Positions 1 to 7,117 of a stretch of DNA of 7,117 bases are shown piece after piece; the first letter of the stretch is position 1; every line of letters starts with the position of its first letter. The DNA lies in assembly GCA_009782015.1 (NCBI GenBank), contig WQUP01000038.1, positions 1 through 7,117 on the forward strand, written 5' to 3'. The position numbers and the translations under genes were made by a program. Origin of the DNA: Endomicrobiia bacterium (GTDB lineage: Bacteria > Elusimicrobiota > Endomicrobiia > Endomicrobiales > Endomicrobiaceae). The notes beneath the pieces are model-generated. The model searched no databases and was not told the origin of the DNA. It worked only from the letters and a program-made list of their open reading frames with translations.

Positions 1-2
1 GG

Positions 3-851
3 CCGGAAGCCGTAACGGAATATTTTGCCGGAAGGGATACTGGCGTAAATCTTACGTTTTCAAAAGAAAAAAAACTGCTTGGAACCGCGGGCGCCGTAAA
101 GAAAAACGAAAATTTTTTTGACGATACTTTCGTCGTCATGTCCGGCGACGGGCTCACCGATATCAATCTGAAAAAAGCCCTGGAATTTCATAAAAAAAGT
201 AAGGCGCTGGCTACGATAGTTTTAAAAAGAATAGAAGCGAGGTTTGAATACGGAATTACCGTTACCGGTAAAAACGGGAGAGTCGAGCGGTTTATAGAAA
301 AACCGAGGTGGGGCGATATCTTTACCAATACCGTCAATACCGGAATCTACGTGCTTGAGCCGGAAGTGTTTAAGTATATGCCGAAAAATAAATTTTTCGA
401 TTTCAGCATGGATTTGTTTCCTCTCCTTTTGAAAAGAAAGAAAAATATTTACGGCTATGTTATGGAAGAATATTGGACGGATATAGGCAATATCTTCGAG
501 TATAAAAAAGGCATATTCGACGCTTTGGACGGCAAAATAAATATAGAGATTGACGGCGTAAAAAGCGGGCATAAATACGTGAACAATTCGGCGCGGATAG
601 GAAAAAATGTTAAAATATCGGGGCCGTGCTTTGTAGGCGCCAATGTTAAAATCGGAGACAATGCAGTTATAAAGCCGTACTCCGTAATATCCAAGAACGC
701 GGTTATAGGCAATAATGCCGAGATTGAAAGAAGCGTTATTTGGGGCGGTTCCCGAATATCGCGCGGTGCCAGACTTTCAAATACCATAGTAGGATACAAA
801 AGCAAGATACCCGCCGGTATGGCGCTTTTTGATTCTATAATAATGAGCTGA
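3..851 (+). CDS. Sugar-phosphate nucleotidyltransferase (mannose-1-phosphate guanylyltransferase-like), 5' end outside the window
   Basis: The frame is open from the left edge, giving 282 visible residues; roughly 70 N-terminal residues, including the nucleotide-binding GxGxRxxP loop, lie upstream. The ATG at 138 is internal, because the conserved LLGTAGAVK motif (visible residues 25-33) comes before it. Also visible are the SGDGLTDI motif with its metal-binding Asp (47-54), FIEKP (97-101), VNTGIYVLEPEV (111-122) and YWTDIGN (157-163). From about residue 190 the protein is a run of hexapeptide repeats, a left-handed beta-helix. Such enzymes join a sugar 1-phosphate to an NTP, releasing pyrophosphate, to make NDP-sugars for cell-surface polymers. 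The sequence around the EKP and YWTDIGN motifs looks most like the guanylyltransferase half of the mannose-1-phosphate guanylyltransferase/phosphomannomutase fusions, but the protein stops right after the helix with no mutase domain. The family is clear; the sugar and nucleotide are inferred and could be glucose-1-phosphate instead. Confidence 0.88.
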   Translation, partial: PEAVTEYFAGRDTGVNLTFSKEKKLLGTAGAVKKNENFFDDTFVVMSGDGLTDINLKKALEFHKKSKALATIVLKRIEARFEYGITVTGKNGRVERFIEKPRWGDIFTNTVNTGIYVLEPEVFKYMPKNKFFDFSMDLFPLLLKRKKNIYGYVMEEYWTDIGNIFEYKKGIFDALDGKINIEIDGVKSGHKYVNNSARIGKNVKISGPCFVGANVKIGDNAVIKPYSVISKNAVIGNNAEIERSVIWGGSRISRGARLSNTIVGYKSKIPAGMALFDSIIMS

Positions 852-854
852 ATA

Positions 855-960
855 ACGGCAATTACGAATTAAGAATTACGAATTACGAATCAAAGACAAA
901 AAGTCGCGATGCTGTTGCCGGTTAAGGTATTCGCCGTTGTTGTTTATTCGTAATTGCCGT
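855..960. repeat. Heptamer-repeat hairpin in the spacer before metK
   Basis: Four tandem heptamers run from 860 to 887: AATTACG, AATTAAG, AATTACG, AATTACG. The stretch 855-872 is the reverse complement of 943-960 with 17 of 18 matches, the outer 15 being perfect (ACGGCAATTACGAAT with ATTCGTAATTGCCGT). The loop is about 70 bases. It fills nearly all of the 127-base spacer. No U-tract follows, so it is not an intrinsic terminator. Its function is unknown; it resembles a dispersed intergenic repeat and shares sequence with the repeat at 3517-3616. Confidence 0.85.
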
Positions 961-967
961 CAAAAAT

Positions 968-972
968 GGGAG
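968..972 (+). promoter_or_regulatory. Ribosome binding site of metK
   Basis: GGGAG ends six bases before the ATG at 979. It fixes the start there rather than at the in-frame codon at 937, which lies in the repeat-filled spacer and would add 14 residues not seen in the family. Confidence 0.75.
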
Positions 973-978
973 AAAAAA

Positions 979-2136
979 ATGTCAGAAAAGAAAGGTTATT
1001 TTTTTACGTCGGAATCGGTTACGGAAGGGCATCCGGACAAAGTTTGCGATATAGTGTCGGATTCAATTCTTGACGCCATATTGGCAAAAGATTCAAAGGC
1101 AAGGGTTGCCTGCGAAACATTCGCCTCGCCGGGAATGGTTGTAGTGGGCGGGGAAATTACCACAAGCACTTATGTAAATATCCAGCAGGTAGTCAGAAAC
1201 GCGATTAAAAATATAGGTTATGATAAATCCGAATTCGGATTTAGCTATAAGGATTGCGCTGTGGTAAACGTTATAAATTCCCAGTCGCCCGATATTGCCC
1301 AGGGCGTTGACACCGGCGGAGCCGGAGACCAAGGGTTAATGATAGGCTTTGCCTGCAAAGAAACGCCGGAACTTATGCCTTTGCCGATAATGCTTGCCCA
1401 TAAACTTGCCATGAGGCTTACCGAAGTCAGAAAAAAAGGGATTCTTCCATTTTTGGGGCCGGACGGAAAAACTCAGGTTACGGTTGAATATGAGCAATGG
1501 AAACCTAAAAGAATCGACGCGGTCGTTCTCTCCACGCAGCATACCGAAGCGATTTTGGATAAGTCGGGAAAACGCATAACCGAGAAATCGAAAAAAGAGA
1601 TTCGCGAAAAAATAATCAATCCGGTTTTGGGAAAGTTCATAGATAAAGACACAAAGATTTATATAAATCCCACAGGAAAATTCGTGGTAGGCGGCCCTCA
1701 GGGCGATACAGGACTTACCGGAAGAAAAATAATAGTGGATACTTACGGCGGAATGGCCGCGCACGGCGGCGGCGCGTTTTCCGGAAAGGATTCGACCAAA
1801 GTTGACAGAAGCGCATGCTATATGGCAAGACATATAGCAAAAAATATCGTGGCAGCTGGTTTTGCACAAAAATGCACGGTTCAGCTTGCTTATGCCATAG
1901 GCGTTGCCGAGCCCGTCTCTGTGATGATCGACACTCATCACAGCGGAAAAGTCGCGGGCGCCGAGCTTGAACCGGCAGTAAGAAAAGTATTTCCTTTGAC
2001 GCCAAGGGGAATTACGGAATACCTGAAGCTGCGCAGGCCTATTTTCGCGCAGACGGCAGCTTACGGCCATTTCGGCAGAAAAGGAAAAGATTTCACCTGG
2101 GAAGCGTTGAATAAAGTGGAAGAACTTAGAAAATAC

Positions 2137-2145
<9 letters not shown>
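979..2145 (+). CDS. metK: S-adenosylmethionine synthetase (methionine adenosyltransferase)
   Basis: This cytoplasmic enzyme makes S-adenosylmethionine, phosphate and pyrophosphate from methionine and ATP. The 388-residue product has the usual family length and carries the signature motifs: the N-terminal GHPDK (17-21) after SESVTEG, the hexapeptide GAGDQG (114-119) in the ATP site, and the glycine-rich GGGAFSGKD loop (263-271). [19 protein letters not shown] (240-258) and the C-terminal YGHFGR (362-367) are also typical of MetK. The start at 979 is chosen from the Shine-Dalgarno sequence and the family N-terminus. The next gene, 97 bases downstream, is ahcY, which removes the S-adenosylhomocysteine left by SAM-dependent methylation; the two are probably one transcript. 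The last three codons already belong to the left arm of the hairpin that fills the spacer. No SAM riboswitch is recognisable upstream. Confidence 0.98.
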
Positions 2146-3499
<1,354 letters not shown>

Positions 3500-3516
3500 A
3501 CGGCAGAAAGAAGCTT

Positions 3517-3616
3517 AAATTACGAATTACGAATCAACGGCAAACGGCTTTTTAGTCTTTGATTCGTAATTCGTAATTTGTAATTCGTAATTGTCGTTGA
3601 TCGTAATTGTCGCTGA
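3517..3616. repeat. AATTACG hairpin with perfect 21-base arms, plus a 16-base direct repeat
   Basis: Bases 3517-3537 and 3559-3579 are perfect reverse complements (21 of 21) around a 21-base loop; each arm contains the AATTACG heptamer or its complement. Immediately after it, 3585-3600 and 3601-3616 are adjacent direct copies of a 16-base unit (TCGTAATTGTCGYTGA) with one difference. The block ends just before the rpsO promoter. No run of U follows the hairpin, so a terminator role for ahcY is not supported. Confidence 0.92.
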
Positions 3617-3617
3617 T

Positions 3618-3646
3618 TTTACATTTGTATTTGAATTTGGTAAAAT
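3618..3646 (+). promoter_or_regulatory. Sigma-70-like promoter for rpsO
   Basis: TTTACA (3618-3623) matches the -35 consensus at five of six positions. TAAAAT (3641-3646) matches the -10 at five of six. They are exactly 17 bases apart. Transcription would begin near 3653, leaving a leader of about 45 bases before the rpsO ATG. It is a sequence prediction only, though the spacing and position in front of a ribosomal-protein gene make it credible. Confidence 0.6.
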
Positions 3647-3684
3647 TTCGCCGTTGCGCCAATAAAATTTAGAGTGGAAAAGCT

Positions 3685-3690
3685 AAGGAG
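3685..3690 (+). promoter_or_regulatory. Ribosome binding site of rpsO
   Basis: AAGGAG with a seven-base gap to the ATG at 3698. It decides against the in-frame GTG at 3674, which would add eight residues absent from the S15 family and lies upstream of this site. Confidence 0.8.
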
Positions 3691-3697
3691 CGGAAAG

Positions 3698-3958
3698 ATG
3701 GCATTGGAAAAGAAAGCGGTTGTGGAGCAGTTTAAGACGCACGCGACGGACACCGGGTCTCCGGAAGTTCAGGTTGCGCTTCTCACGTCGAGAATCAAGT
3801 ATCTCTCGGATCATTTTCAGAAATATCCGAAAGATTTTGCTTCAAGAGTGGGTTTTTTGAAGATGATAGGCCAGAGAAGAAGACTGTTGGACTACATTAA
3901 GAAGCACGATAAAGACGGCTATTCCGCCCTTATCAAGAAGTTGGATCTGAGAAAGTAA
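3698..3958 (+). CDS. rpsO: 30S ribosomal protein S15
   Basis: S15 binds the central domain of 16S rRNA early in assembly of the small-subunit platform and contributes to an intersubunit bridge. The product is 86 residues, within the usual bacterial range of 86-89. Family hallmarks are the TDTGSPEVQVALLTSRI stretch (17-33), DFASRVGFLKMIGQRRRLLDYIKK (46-69), where the conserved GxRRRLLDYL core binds RNA, and the ending ALIKKLDLRK (77-86). The start follows from the AAGGAG site and the common MAL(E/T)xxxK beginning. pnp comes next, the arrangement known in many bacteria including Escherichia coli. A 195-base hairpin-rich spacer separates the two. The promoter at 3618-3646 probably drives both. 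Confidence 0.97.
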   Translation: MALEKKAVVEQFKTHATDTGSPEVQVALLTSRIKYLSDHFQKYPKDFASRVGFLKMIGQRRRLLDYIKKHDKDGYSALIKKLDLRK

Positions 3959-3965
3959 AATTAAA

Positions 3966-4138
3966 GCCCGGCGGGCCACAAAGGATGCAAAGAAACACCC
4001 AAACAGCAGAAGATTGGAAGATTAGAGGGCTTAGAAGTTTAGTAAAACGCCGTTACCAATCATCCAAACTTCCAAACATCTAATCATCTGTCGTTGAACG
4101 TGTTTGTTTGGATCTTTTGTGCTTGCAGAATGCCGGGC
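3966..4138. repeat. Nested double hairpin between rpsO and pnp
   Basis: Two inverted repeats lie one inside the other. In the outer one GCCCGGC (3966-3972) pairs with GCCGGGC (4132-4138), and 3977-3998 pairs with 4100-4121 at 19 of 22 positions. The inner one has imperfect arms at about 4007-4042 and 4055-4090, made of degenerate units like GGAAGATTA on the left and complementary CCAAACWTC-like units on the right, with a short loop around 4043-4054. The structure fills most of the 195-base spacer and ends 15 bases before the pnp start. No U-tract is present. Confidence 0.8.
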
Positions 4139-4142
4139 GAAC

Positions 4143-4146
4143 GGAG
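4143..4146 (+). promoter_or_regulatory. Ribosome binding site of pnp, supporting a GTG start
   Basis: GGAG lies seven bases before the GTG at 4154. The alternative in-frame ATGs at 4094 and 4130 fall inside the right half of the spacer hairpin and would prepend residues that do not resemble a PNPase N-terminus. Confidence 0.6.
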
Positions 4147-4153
4147 CGTAAAA

Positions 4154-6226
4154 GTGGAATATTTTAAGAAAGAAATTGATGTTGCGGGAAAGAAGTTTAT
4201 TGTTGAGTCGGGCAAAGTTGCAAAACAGGCAAGCGGTTCTTGCACTGTTACAGTTGGGGAAACTACGGTTTTGGTTACGGCAGTTTCTTCAAAAGAGCCT
4301 AAAGTCGGCACGGATTTTATGCCGCTTACGGTTGACTACAGAGAAAGAACGTATGCCGCGGGGAAAATTCCCGGCGGTTTTTTCAAGAGGGAAGCAAAAC
4401 CCAGAGACAGCGAAATACTTATCAGCAGGCTTATAGACAGAAGCATAAGGCCGCTTTTTCCGGAATACTGGAGAAACGACACGCAGATAAGCGCGATTGT
4501 TCTTTCCTACGACGGAGTAAATGATACGGACATTCCCGCGATTTTAGGCACTTCCGTCGCATTGATGACCTCAGACCTTCCATTTACTACCCCTATAGCT
4601 TCCGTGAGAATAGGCAAATTAAACGGAAAATTCGTCATAAATCCCACAATGGAAGAGCAGCAGACAAGCGACTTGGATTTGGTGGTAAGCGGCACGGAAG
4701 AAGCTTTTAACATGGTTGAAGCCGGATCGCTTGAGCTTTCCGAATCAGAGATGCTTGACGCTTTAAATCTTGCCAAAGAAACTATAAAAGGAATATGCGC
4801 TTTCCAGAAAAGCCTGCCTGCAAAGCAGAAAATAGAAGTTCAGCCGCCGCAGTACAATCCTTCGCTAAAAGCGGACATAGAAGCTGAAGCTATTGCAAAA
4901 GCGGAGCAGGGCGTTACGATAAAAGAAAAAGGCGAAAGAGAATTTTTCTGGGCGTCTTTTAAAAAAGATATAACAGCCAGAATGATCGAGAAGTATCCGG
5001 AAGAGAATGCCGGCGCCATAGATACGATGCTTGAGGATATTTTTTATAAAAAAGCCAGAGAGCTTGTGCTTACGAAAAAAGTCCGCACCGACGGCCGCGG
5101 CCTTGAAGAGATAAGGCCGATTACGTGCGAAACCGACGTCCTTCCGAGAGTTCACGGCTCAAGCCTTTTTACGAGAGGCCAGACTCAGGCTCTTGCCACT
5201 GTTACGCTTGGCACCCCGGGCGATATGCAGATGATGGACGAGCTTAAGGGCGAATACAACGAGCGTTTTATGCTTCATTACAACTTCCCCGGATTTGCCA
5301 CGGGAGAGCCTAAAGGCGAAAGGTCCACCAGCAGAAGAGAGATAGGCCACGGCGCGCTTGCAAAAAGAGCTTTAAGGCCGATTCTCCCGAAAGAAGAAGA
5401 TTTTGGCTATACAATAAGAATAGTTTCCGATATTTTGGAGTCAAACGGTTCGTCTTCAATGGCTTCCGTGTGCGGCGGTTCGCTTGCTTTGTTTAATGCG
5501 GGCGTTCCGGTTAAAGCAAGCGTTGCCGGCGTTGCGATGGGTCTTATGAAAGAAGGCGACAACTATGTTGTTCTCACCGACATCATGGGCATGGAAGATC
5601 ATCTCGGCGACATGGATTTTAAAGTTGCCGGAACCAGAAAAGGAATAACCGCTCTTCAGATGGATATAAAAATTGCCGGCCTTACATCTGAGATTATGGC
5701 GCAGGCTCTTGAGCAGGCCAGACGCGGAAGAATGTTTATTCTCGATAAAATGGACGCGGCAGTTTCAGCTCCGAAAAACAACCTTTCCGAATATGCTCCG
5801 AAAATGGCGACTATAATGATTCCTCCGAAAAAAATAGGCGAACTTATCGGTCCCGGAGGAAAGAACATAAAGAAAATTCAGGAAGAAAACGAAGTAAAGA
5901 TAGATATTGAAGAAAGCGGAAAGGTCTCTATTTCCGGAATGGACATTGAAAAAGTAAACAGAGCCAGAGGCATAGTGGAAGCGGTTGCGGCTGAAGTTGA
6001 AGTAGGAAAAATATACAGCGGAAAAGTGGTAAGAATTATTGAAATCGGCGCTTTTGTCGAAGTACTGCCCGGAAAAGACGGTATGGTGCACATTTCCCAG
6101 CTCGCGGACAGTCATGTGAAAAAAGTTGAAGATGTCGTAAAAGTCGGCGACGAAGTTACGGTTAAAGTTTTGAAAATAGACGAGAAAGGCAGAGTAAATC
6201 TCAGCATGAAAGCAGCGAAACAATAA
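4154..6226 (+). CDS. pnp: Polyribonucleotide nucleotidyltransferase (PNPase)
   Basis: PNPase degrades RNA from the 3' end by phosphorolysis, releasing nucleoside diphosphates; it works as a trimer and often in RNA degradosomes. From the GTG start the product is 690 residues (Escherichia coli 711). The first RNase PH-like domain contains GGFFKREAKPRDSEIL (74-89) and SRLIDRSIRPLFP (91-103). A helical linker follows, then the catalytic second domain with DGRGLEEIRPI (313-323), GSSLFTRGQTQAL (335-347), SSSMASVCGGSLALFNAG (433-450) and EDHLGDMDFKVAGT (481-494), where Asp486 and Asp488 fall in the metal-binding region. A KH domain with GELIGPGGKNIKKI (562-575) and an S1 domain (about 617-686) with GAFVEVLPGKDGMVHIS complete the usual order. 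All domains are intact. The long hairpin in its leader could be a processing site, by analogy with enterobacterial pnp, whose mRNA is autoregulated through a leader stem cut by RNase III. Confidence 0.97.
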   Translation: MEYFKKEIDVAGKKFIVESGKVAKQASGSCTVTVGETTVLVTAVSSKEPKVGTDFMPLTVDYRERTYAAGKIPGGFFKREAKPRDSEILISRLIDRSIRPLFPEYWRNDTQISAIVLSYDGVNDTDIPAILGTSVALMTSDLPFTTPIASVRIGKLNGKFVINPTMEEQQTSDLDLVVSGTEEAFNMVEAGSLELSESEMLDALNLAKETIKGICAFQKSLPAKQKIEVQPPQYNPSLKADIEAEAIAKAEQGVTIKEKGEREFFWASFKKDITARMIEKYPEENAGAIDTMLEDIFYKKARELVLTKKVRTDGRGLEEIRPITCETDVLPRVHGSSLFTRGQTQALATVTLGTPGDMQMMDELKGEYNERFMLHYNFPGFATGEPKGERSTSRREIGHGALAKRALRPILPKEEDFGYTIRIVSDILESNGSSSMASVCGGSLALFNAGVPVKASVAGVAMGLMKEGDNYVVLTDIMGMEDHLGDMDFKVAGTRKGITALQMDIKIAGLTSEIMAQALEQARRGRMFILDKMDAAVSAPKNNLSEYAPKMATIMIPPKKIGELIGPGGKNIKKIQEENEVKIDIEESGKVSISGMDIEKVNRARGIVEAVAAEVEVGKIYSGKVVRIIEIGAFVEVLPGKDGMVHISQLADSHVKKVEDVVKVGDEVTVKVLKIDEKGRVNLSMKAAKQ

Positions 6227-6267
6227 AGACAATGATTAATGATAAACGGTTAATGGTTAATGAATGA

Positions 6268-6300
6268 GTTTTCGCAAGGGACTTTGTCCCTCGCGAAAAC
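6268..6300. repeat. Hairpin with 14 paired bases and a TTT loop
   Basis: GTTTTCGC (6268-6275) pairs with GCGAAAAC (6293-6300). After one A-C mismatch, AGGGAC (6277-6282) pairs with GTCCCT (6286-6291) around a TTT loop. The following bases are CTATTAAT rather than a T-run, so this is not a standard terminator. Confidence 0.85.
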
Positions 6301-6310
6301 CTATTAATAG

Positions 6311-6333
6311 GTTCGGGAACATTGTTCCCGAAC
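6311..6333. repeat. Hairpin with perfect 10-base stem and ATT loop
   Basis: GTTCGGGAAC (6311-6320) and GTTCCCGAAC (6324-6333) are exact reverse complements around a three-base loop. It follows directly on the preceding hairpin and shares its layout: a G/C core near the loop and a triloop. No T-run follows. Confidence 0.88.
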
Positions 6334-6379
6334 TCCGAAATTTATCATTTATCATTAACCATTAATAATTGAGGTCTCT

Positions 6380-6853
6380 ATGCCTAACAGCGGAAACGAC
6401 ATTAAAAGCAAAGTAAAGTCTCTTTACGAGATTATGAAAGAGGAAAAAATTCAGGAGCTGGAAGTAAACTCCAAGGAGTACAGCCTCAGCATAAAGCGCA
6501 AAGACGCAAATGAAAATAAGCAGGTTGCCGTACAGCAGGCGCAAAAGACTGCGCTGCAGCCCGCGGCTCCCGCGGCGGAAGAGAAAAAAGCCGAAACTCC
6601 GGCTTCTTCTTACGGGGAAACCATAAAATCGCCTATCACCGGCGTGTTTTATAAGTCTCCGGCTCCTTCGGCTCCGGCTTTTGCAAAAGAAGGAGATGTC
6701 GTTGAAACCGGAAAGACGATTTGCATAATCGAAGCTATGAAAGTGATGAACGAGATAAAAGCGACATTTAAATTAAAAATTTTGAAAATTATAGCCGAAA
6801 ACGGAAAGCCGGTAAACTCCGGGCAGGATTTGTTTGAAGTGGAAAAAGCCTGA
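6380..6853 (+). CDS. accB: Biotin carboxyl carrier protein of acetyl-CoA carboxylase
   Basis: AccB carries biotin between the biotin carboxylase and carboxyltransferase parts of acetyl-CoA carboxylase, the first committed step of fatty-acid synthesis. The 157 residues show a charged N-terminal segment (1-48), an Ala/Pro-rich flexible linker (about 49-78) and a C-terminal biotinyl domain (about 80-155). The biotin-accepting Lys121 is in EAMKVMNEI. The thumb loop of acetyl-CoA carboxylase carriers is visible as YKSPAPSAPAFAKEGDVV (91-108). One oddity is that the usual small Gly of the strand after the biotin loop (SG in Escherichia coli AccB) appears to be Leu132. The start is supported by GAGG (6371-6374), five bases upstream. 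accC, the usual partner, is not seen next: a 250-base repeat-rich spacer follows, and the next start does not look like biotin carboxylase. Confidence 0.96.
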   Translation: MPNSGNDIKSKVKSLYEIMKEEKIQELEVNSKEYSLSIKRKDANENKQVAVQQAQKTALQPAAPAAEEKKAETPASSYGETIKSPITGVFYKSPAPSAPAFAKEGDVVETGKTICIIEAMKVMNEIKATFKLKILKIIAENGKPVNSGQDLFEVEKA

Positions 6854-6860
6854 AAAACGG

Positions 6861-6914
6861 CAATTAACAAATAAAGATTTGAAGCATGAGGTATTTGTTG
6901 TTAATTGTTAATTG
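6861..6914. repeat. Hairpin and TTAATTG heptamers downstream of accB
   Basis: CAATTAACAAATA (6861-6873) pairs with 6892-6907 across a three-base bulge, with an 18-base loop. The right arm carries two exact tandem heptamers, TTAATTG at 6901-6907 and 6908-6914. It starts eight bases after the accB stop codon and resembles the smaller relatives in the other spacers. Confidence 0.75.
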
Positions 6915-7087
6915 GGTTTTTCTAAAAACCCCTGCCCCGCCGTGTCATTCCCGCGAAAGCGGGAATCCACGTTCGCCGTTGTCGTCTAATAAATTTAAAG
7001 ACACCATGGATTCCCGCTGGAGTTTACACTCGAATGTCTTAATCGGGTGCGGGAATGACAAACTAGGGTTTTTAGAGATACCCAATT
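6910..7087. repeat. Outer inverted repeat enclosing the CATTCCCGC element
   Basis: Bases 6910-6931 and 7066-7087 are reverse complements at 20 of 22 positions. The left copy is itself a small palindrome (GGGTTTTTCTAAAAACCC, 6914-6931). Together they bracket the REP/MITE-like element at 6943-7060, so the whole spacer can fold as one nested stem. Confidence 0.75.
6943..7060. mobile_element. REP/MITE-like element with CATTCCCGC ends, non-coding
   Basis: The ends are perfect 12-base inverted repeats: TGTCATTCCCGC (6943-6954) and GCGGGAATGACA (7049-7060). The left end folds into an 8-base stem with a GAAA loop (6947-6966). GCGGGAATCCA (6959-6969) is also an exact inverted match to TGGATTCCCGC (7007-7017), and 7010-7017 pairs with 7049-7056. 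This is the widespread intergenic CATTCCCGCGAAAGCGGGAAT repeat type, whose false translation gives the familiar CHSRESGNP string (seen here in a spurious frame). It encodes nothing and would need a transposase in trans, perhaps a REP-associated tyrosine transposase. No clear target duplication is visible. Confidence 0.8.
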
Positions 7088-7103
7088 GTAATTTGGAGTT
7101 TTT

Positions 7104-7117
7104 ATGACCGAAAGAGT
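7104..7117 (+). CDS. Start of an unidentified gene, cut by the window edge
   Basis: An ATG at 7104 is preceded by GGAG (7095-7098) at five bases, a plausible ribosome binding site. Only four full codons are visible (Met-Thr-Glu-Arg), too few to name a product. They do not match the usual N-terminus of biotin carboxylase (AccC), the partner often found after accB. The start itself could be chance, although the position after a long spacer and the same orientation as the other genes favour it. Confidence 0.4.

Larger units (their letters stand above)
6235..6368. repeat. Heptamer-armed element enclosing two strong hairpins, between pnp and accB
   Basis: The left arm has four heptamers: ATTAATG, ATAAACG, GTTAATG, GTTAATG (6235-6262). 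The right arm has four approximate complements: TTTATCA, TTTATCA, TTAACCA, TTAATAA (6341-6368). The arms pair imperfectly. The loop between them holds two compact GC-richer hairpins and a 12-base palindrome (CCTATTAATAGG, 6300-6311) that joins them. The element fills almost the entire 153-base spacer. Confidence 0.8.

Noticed and set aside
860..887. CRISPR-like or minisatellite array
   Set aside because: Units are 7 bases with no spacers between them, four copies only, and no cas genes are nearby. It is a short tandem repeat forming one arm of a hairpin.
852..978. SAM riboswitch in front of metK
   Set aside because: No SAM-I core or other recognisable SAM-binding motif is present; the spacer is taken up by AATTACG repeats and their complement.
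937..978. N-terminal extension of metK from the codon at 937
   Set aside because: It is encoded by spacer repeat sequence; ATG at 979 has its own ribosome binding site and gives the normal MetK length.
4094..4153. N-terminal extension of pnp from an upstream ATG
   Set aside because: The extra residues are encoded by the right half of the spacer hairpin and do not resemble PNPase; the GTG at 4154 has a GGAG at proper spacing and the family N-terminus.
6268..6333. Intrinsic terminator of pnp
   Set aside because: Both hairpins are strong, but neither is followed by a run of T on either strand. The same holds for the other spacer hairpins.
6323..6355. Promoter for accB inside the spacer (TTGTTC with TATCAT boxes)
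   Set aside because: Spacings of 14 or 21 bases are poor, and the AT-rich boxes are simply the repeat units; not supportable as a promoter.
6886..7107. Open frame of 73 codons on the + strand downstream of accB
   Set aside because: It is a translation of the CATTCCCGC repeat: the CHSRESGNP string is the well-known false product of this element. It also overlaps the likely start at 7104 and has no family resemblance.

Overview
This is a bacterial chromosomal segment with every supported gene on the + strand. All encode housekeeping functions: a sugar-nucleotide enzyme, the S-adenosylmethionine (SAM) cycle, a ribosomal protein, an RNA-degrading enzyme and the biotin carrier of fatty-acid synthesis. 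Codon use leans to A-rich codons (AGA for Arg, ATA for Ile), which suggests a low-to-moderate GC genome. The S-adenosylhomocysteine hydrolase is of the short archaeal/Thermotoga type, and the spacers are unusually rich in repeats. This could fit an uncultured lineage of the Elusimicrobiota/Omnitrophota sort, but that is a guess and the window alone cannot assign a phylum.

Layout: (1) 3-851, the C-terminal three quarters of a sugar-phosphate nucleotidyltransferase with a left-handed beta-helix tail. (2) 979-2145 metK and 2243-3499 ahcY, which together make SAM and remove its by-product. (3) 3698-3958 rpsO, with a good sigma-70-like promoter at 3618-3646, followed by 4154-6226 pnp, the classic rpsO-pnp pair. 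(4) 6380-6853 accB. (5) 7104 to the end, the first few codons of another gene.

The coding regions are ordinary; the spacers are not. There are six (127, 97, 198, 195, 153 and 250 bases), and every one contains a long inverted repeat. In most, the arms are built from short tandem units of 7 or 8 bases on the left and their approximate reverse complement on the right. The unit differs from spacer to spacer (AATTACG, an octamer like GAAGCTGR, GTTAATG, TTAATTG), so what is kept is the ability to pair rather than one sequence. Two spacers share a 24-base exact inverted match. Several hairpins are nested: an inner one sits in the loop of an outer one. The last spacer also holds a 118-base REP/MITE-like element with perfect 12-base ends (TGTCATTCCCGC). 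None has the U-tract of an intrinsic terminator.

The SAM-cycle pair and the rpsO-pnp pair are each likely co-transcribed, with a large hairpin in the leader of the second gene. For pnp this recalls the leader hairpin through which PNPase is autoregulated in enterobacteria; here that is only an analogy. No RNA genes, CRISPR arrays, insertion sequences with a transposase, or known riboswitches were seen.
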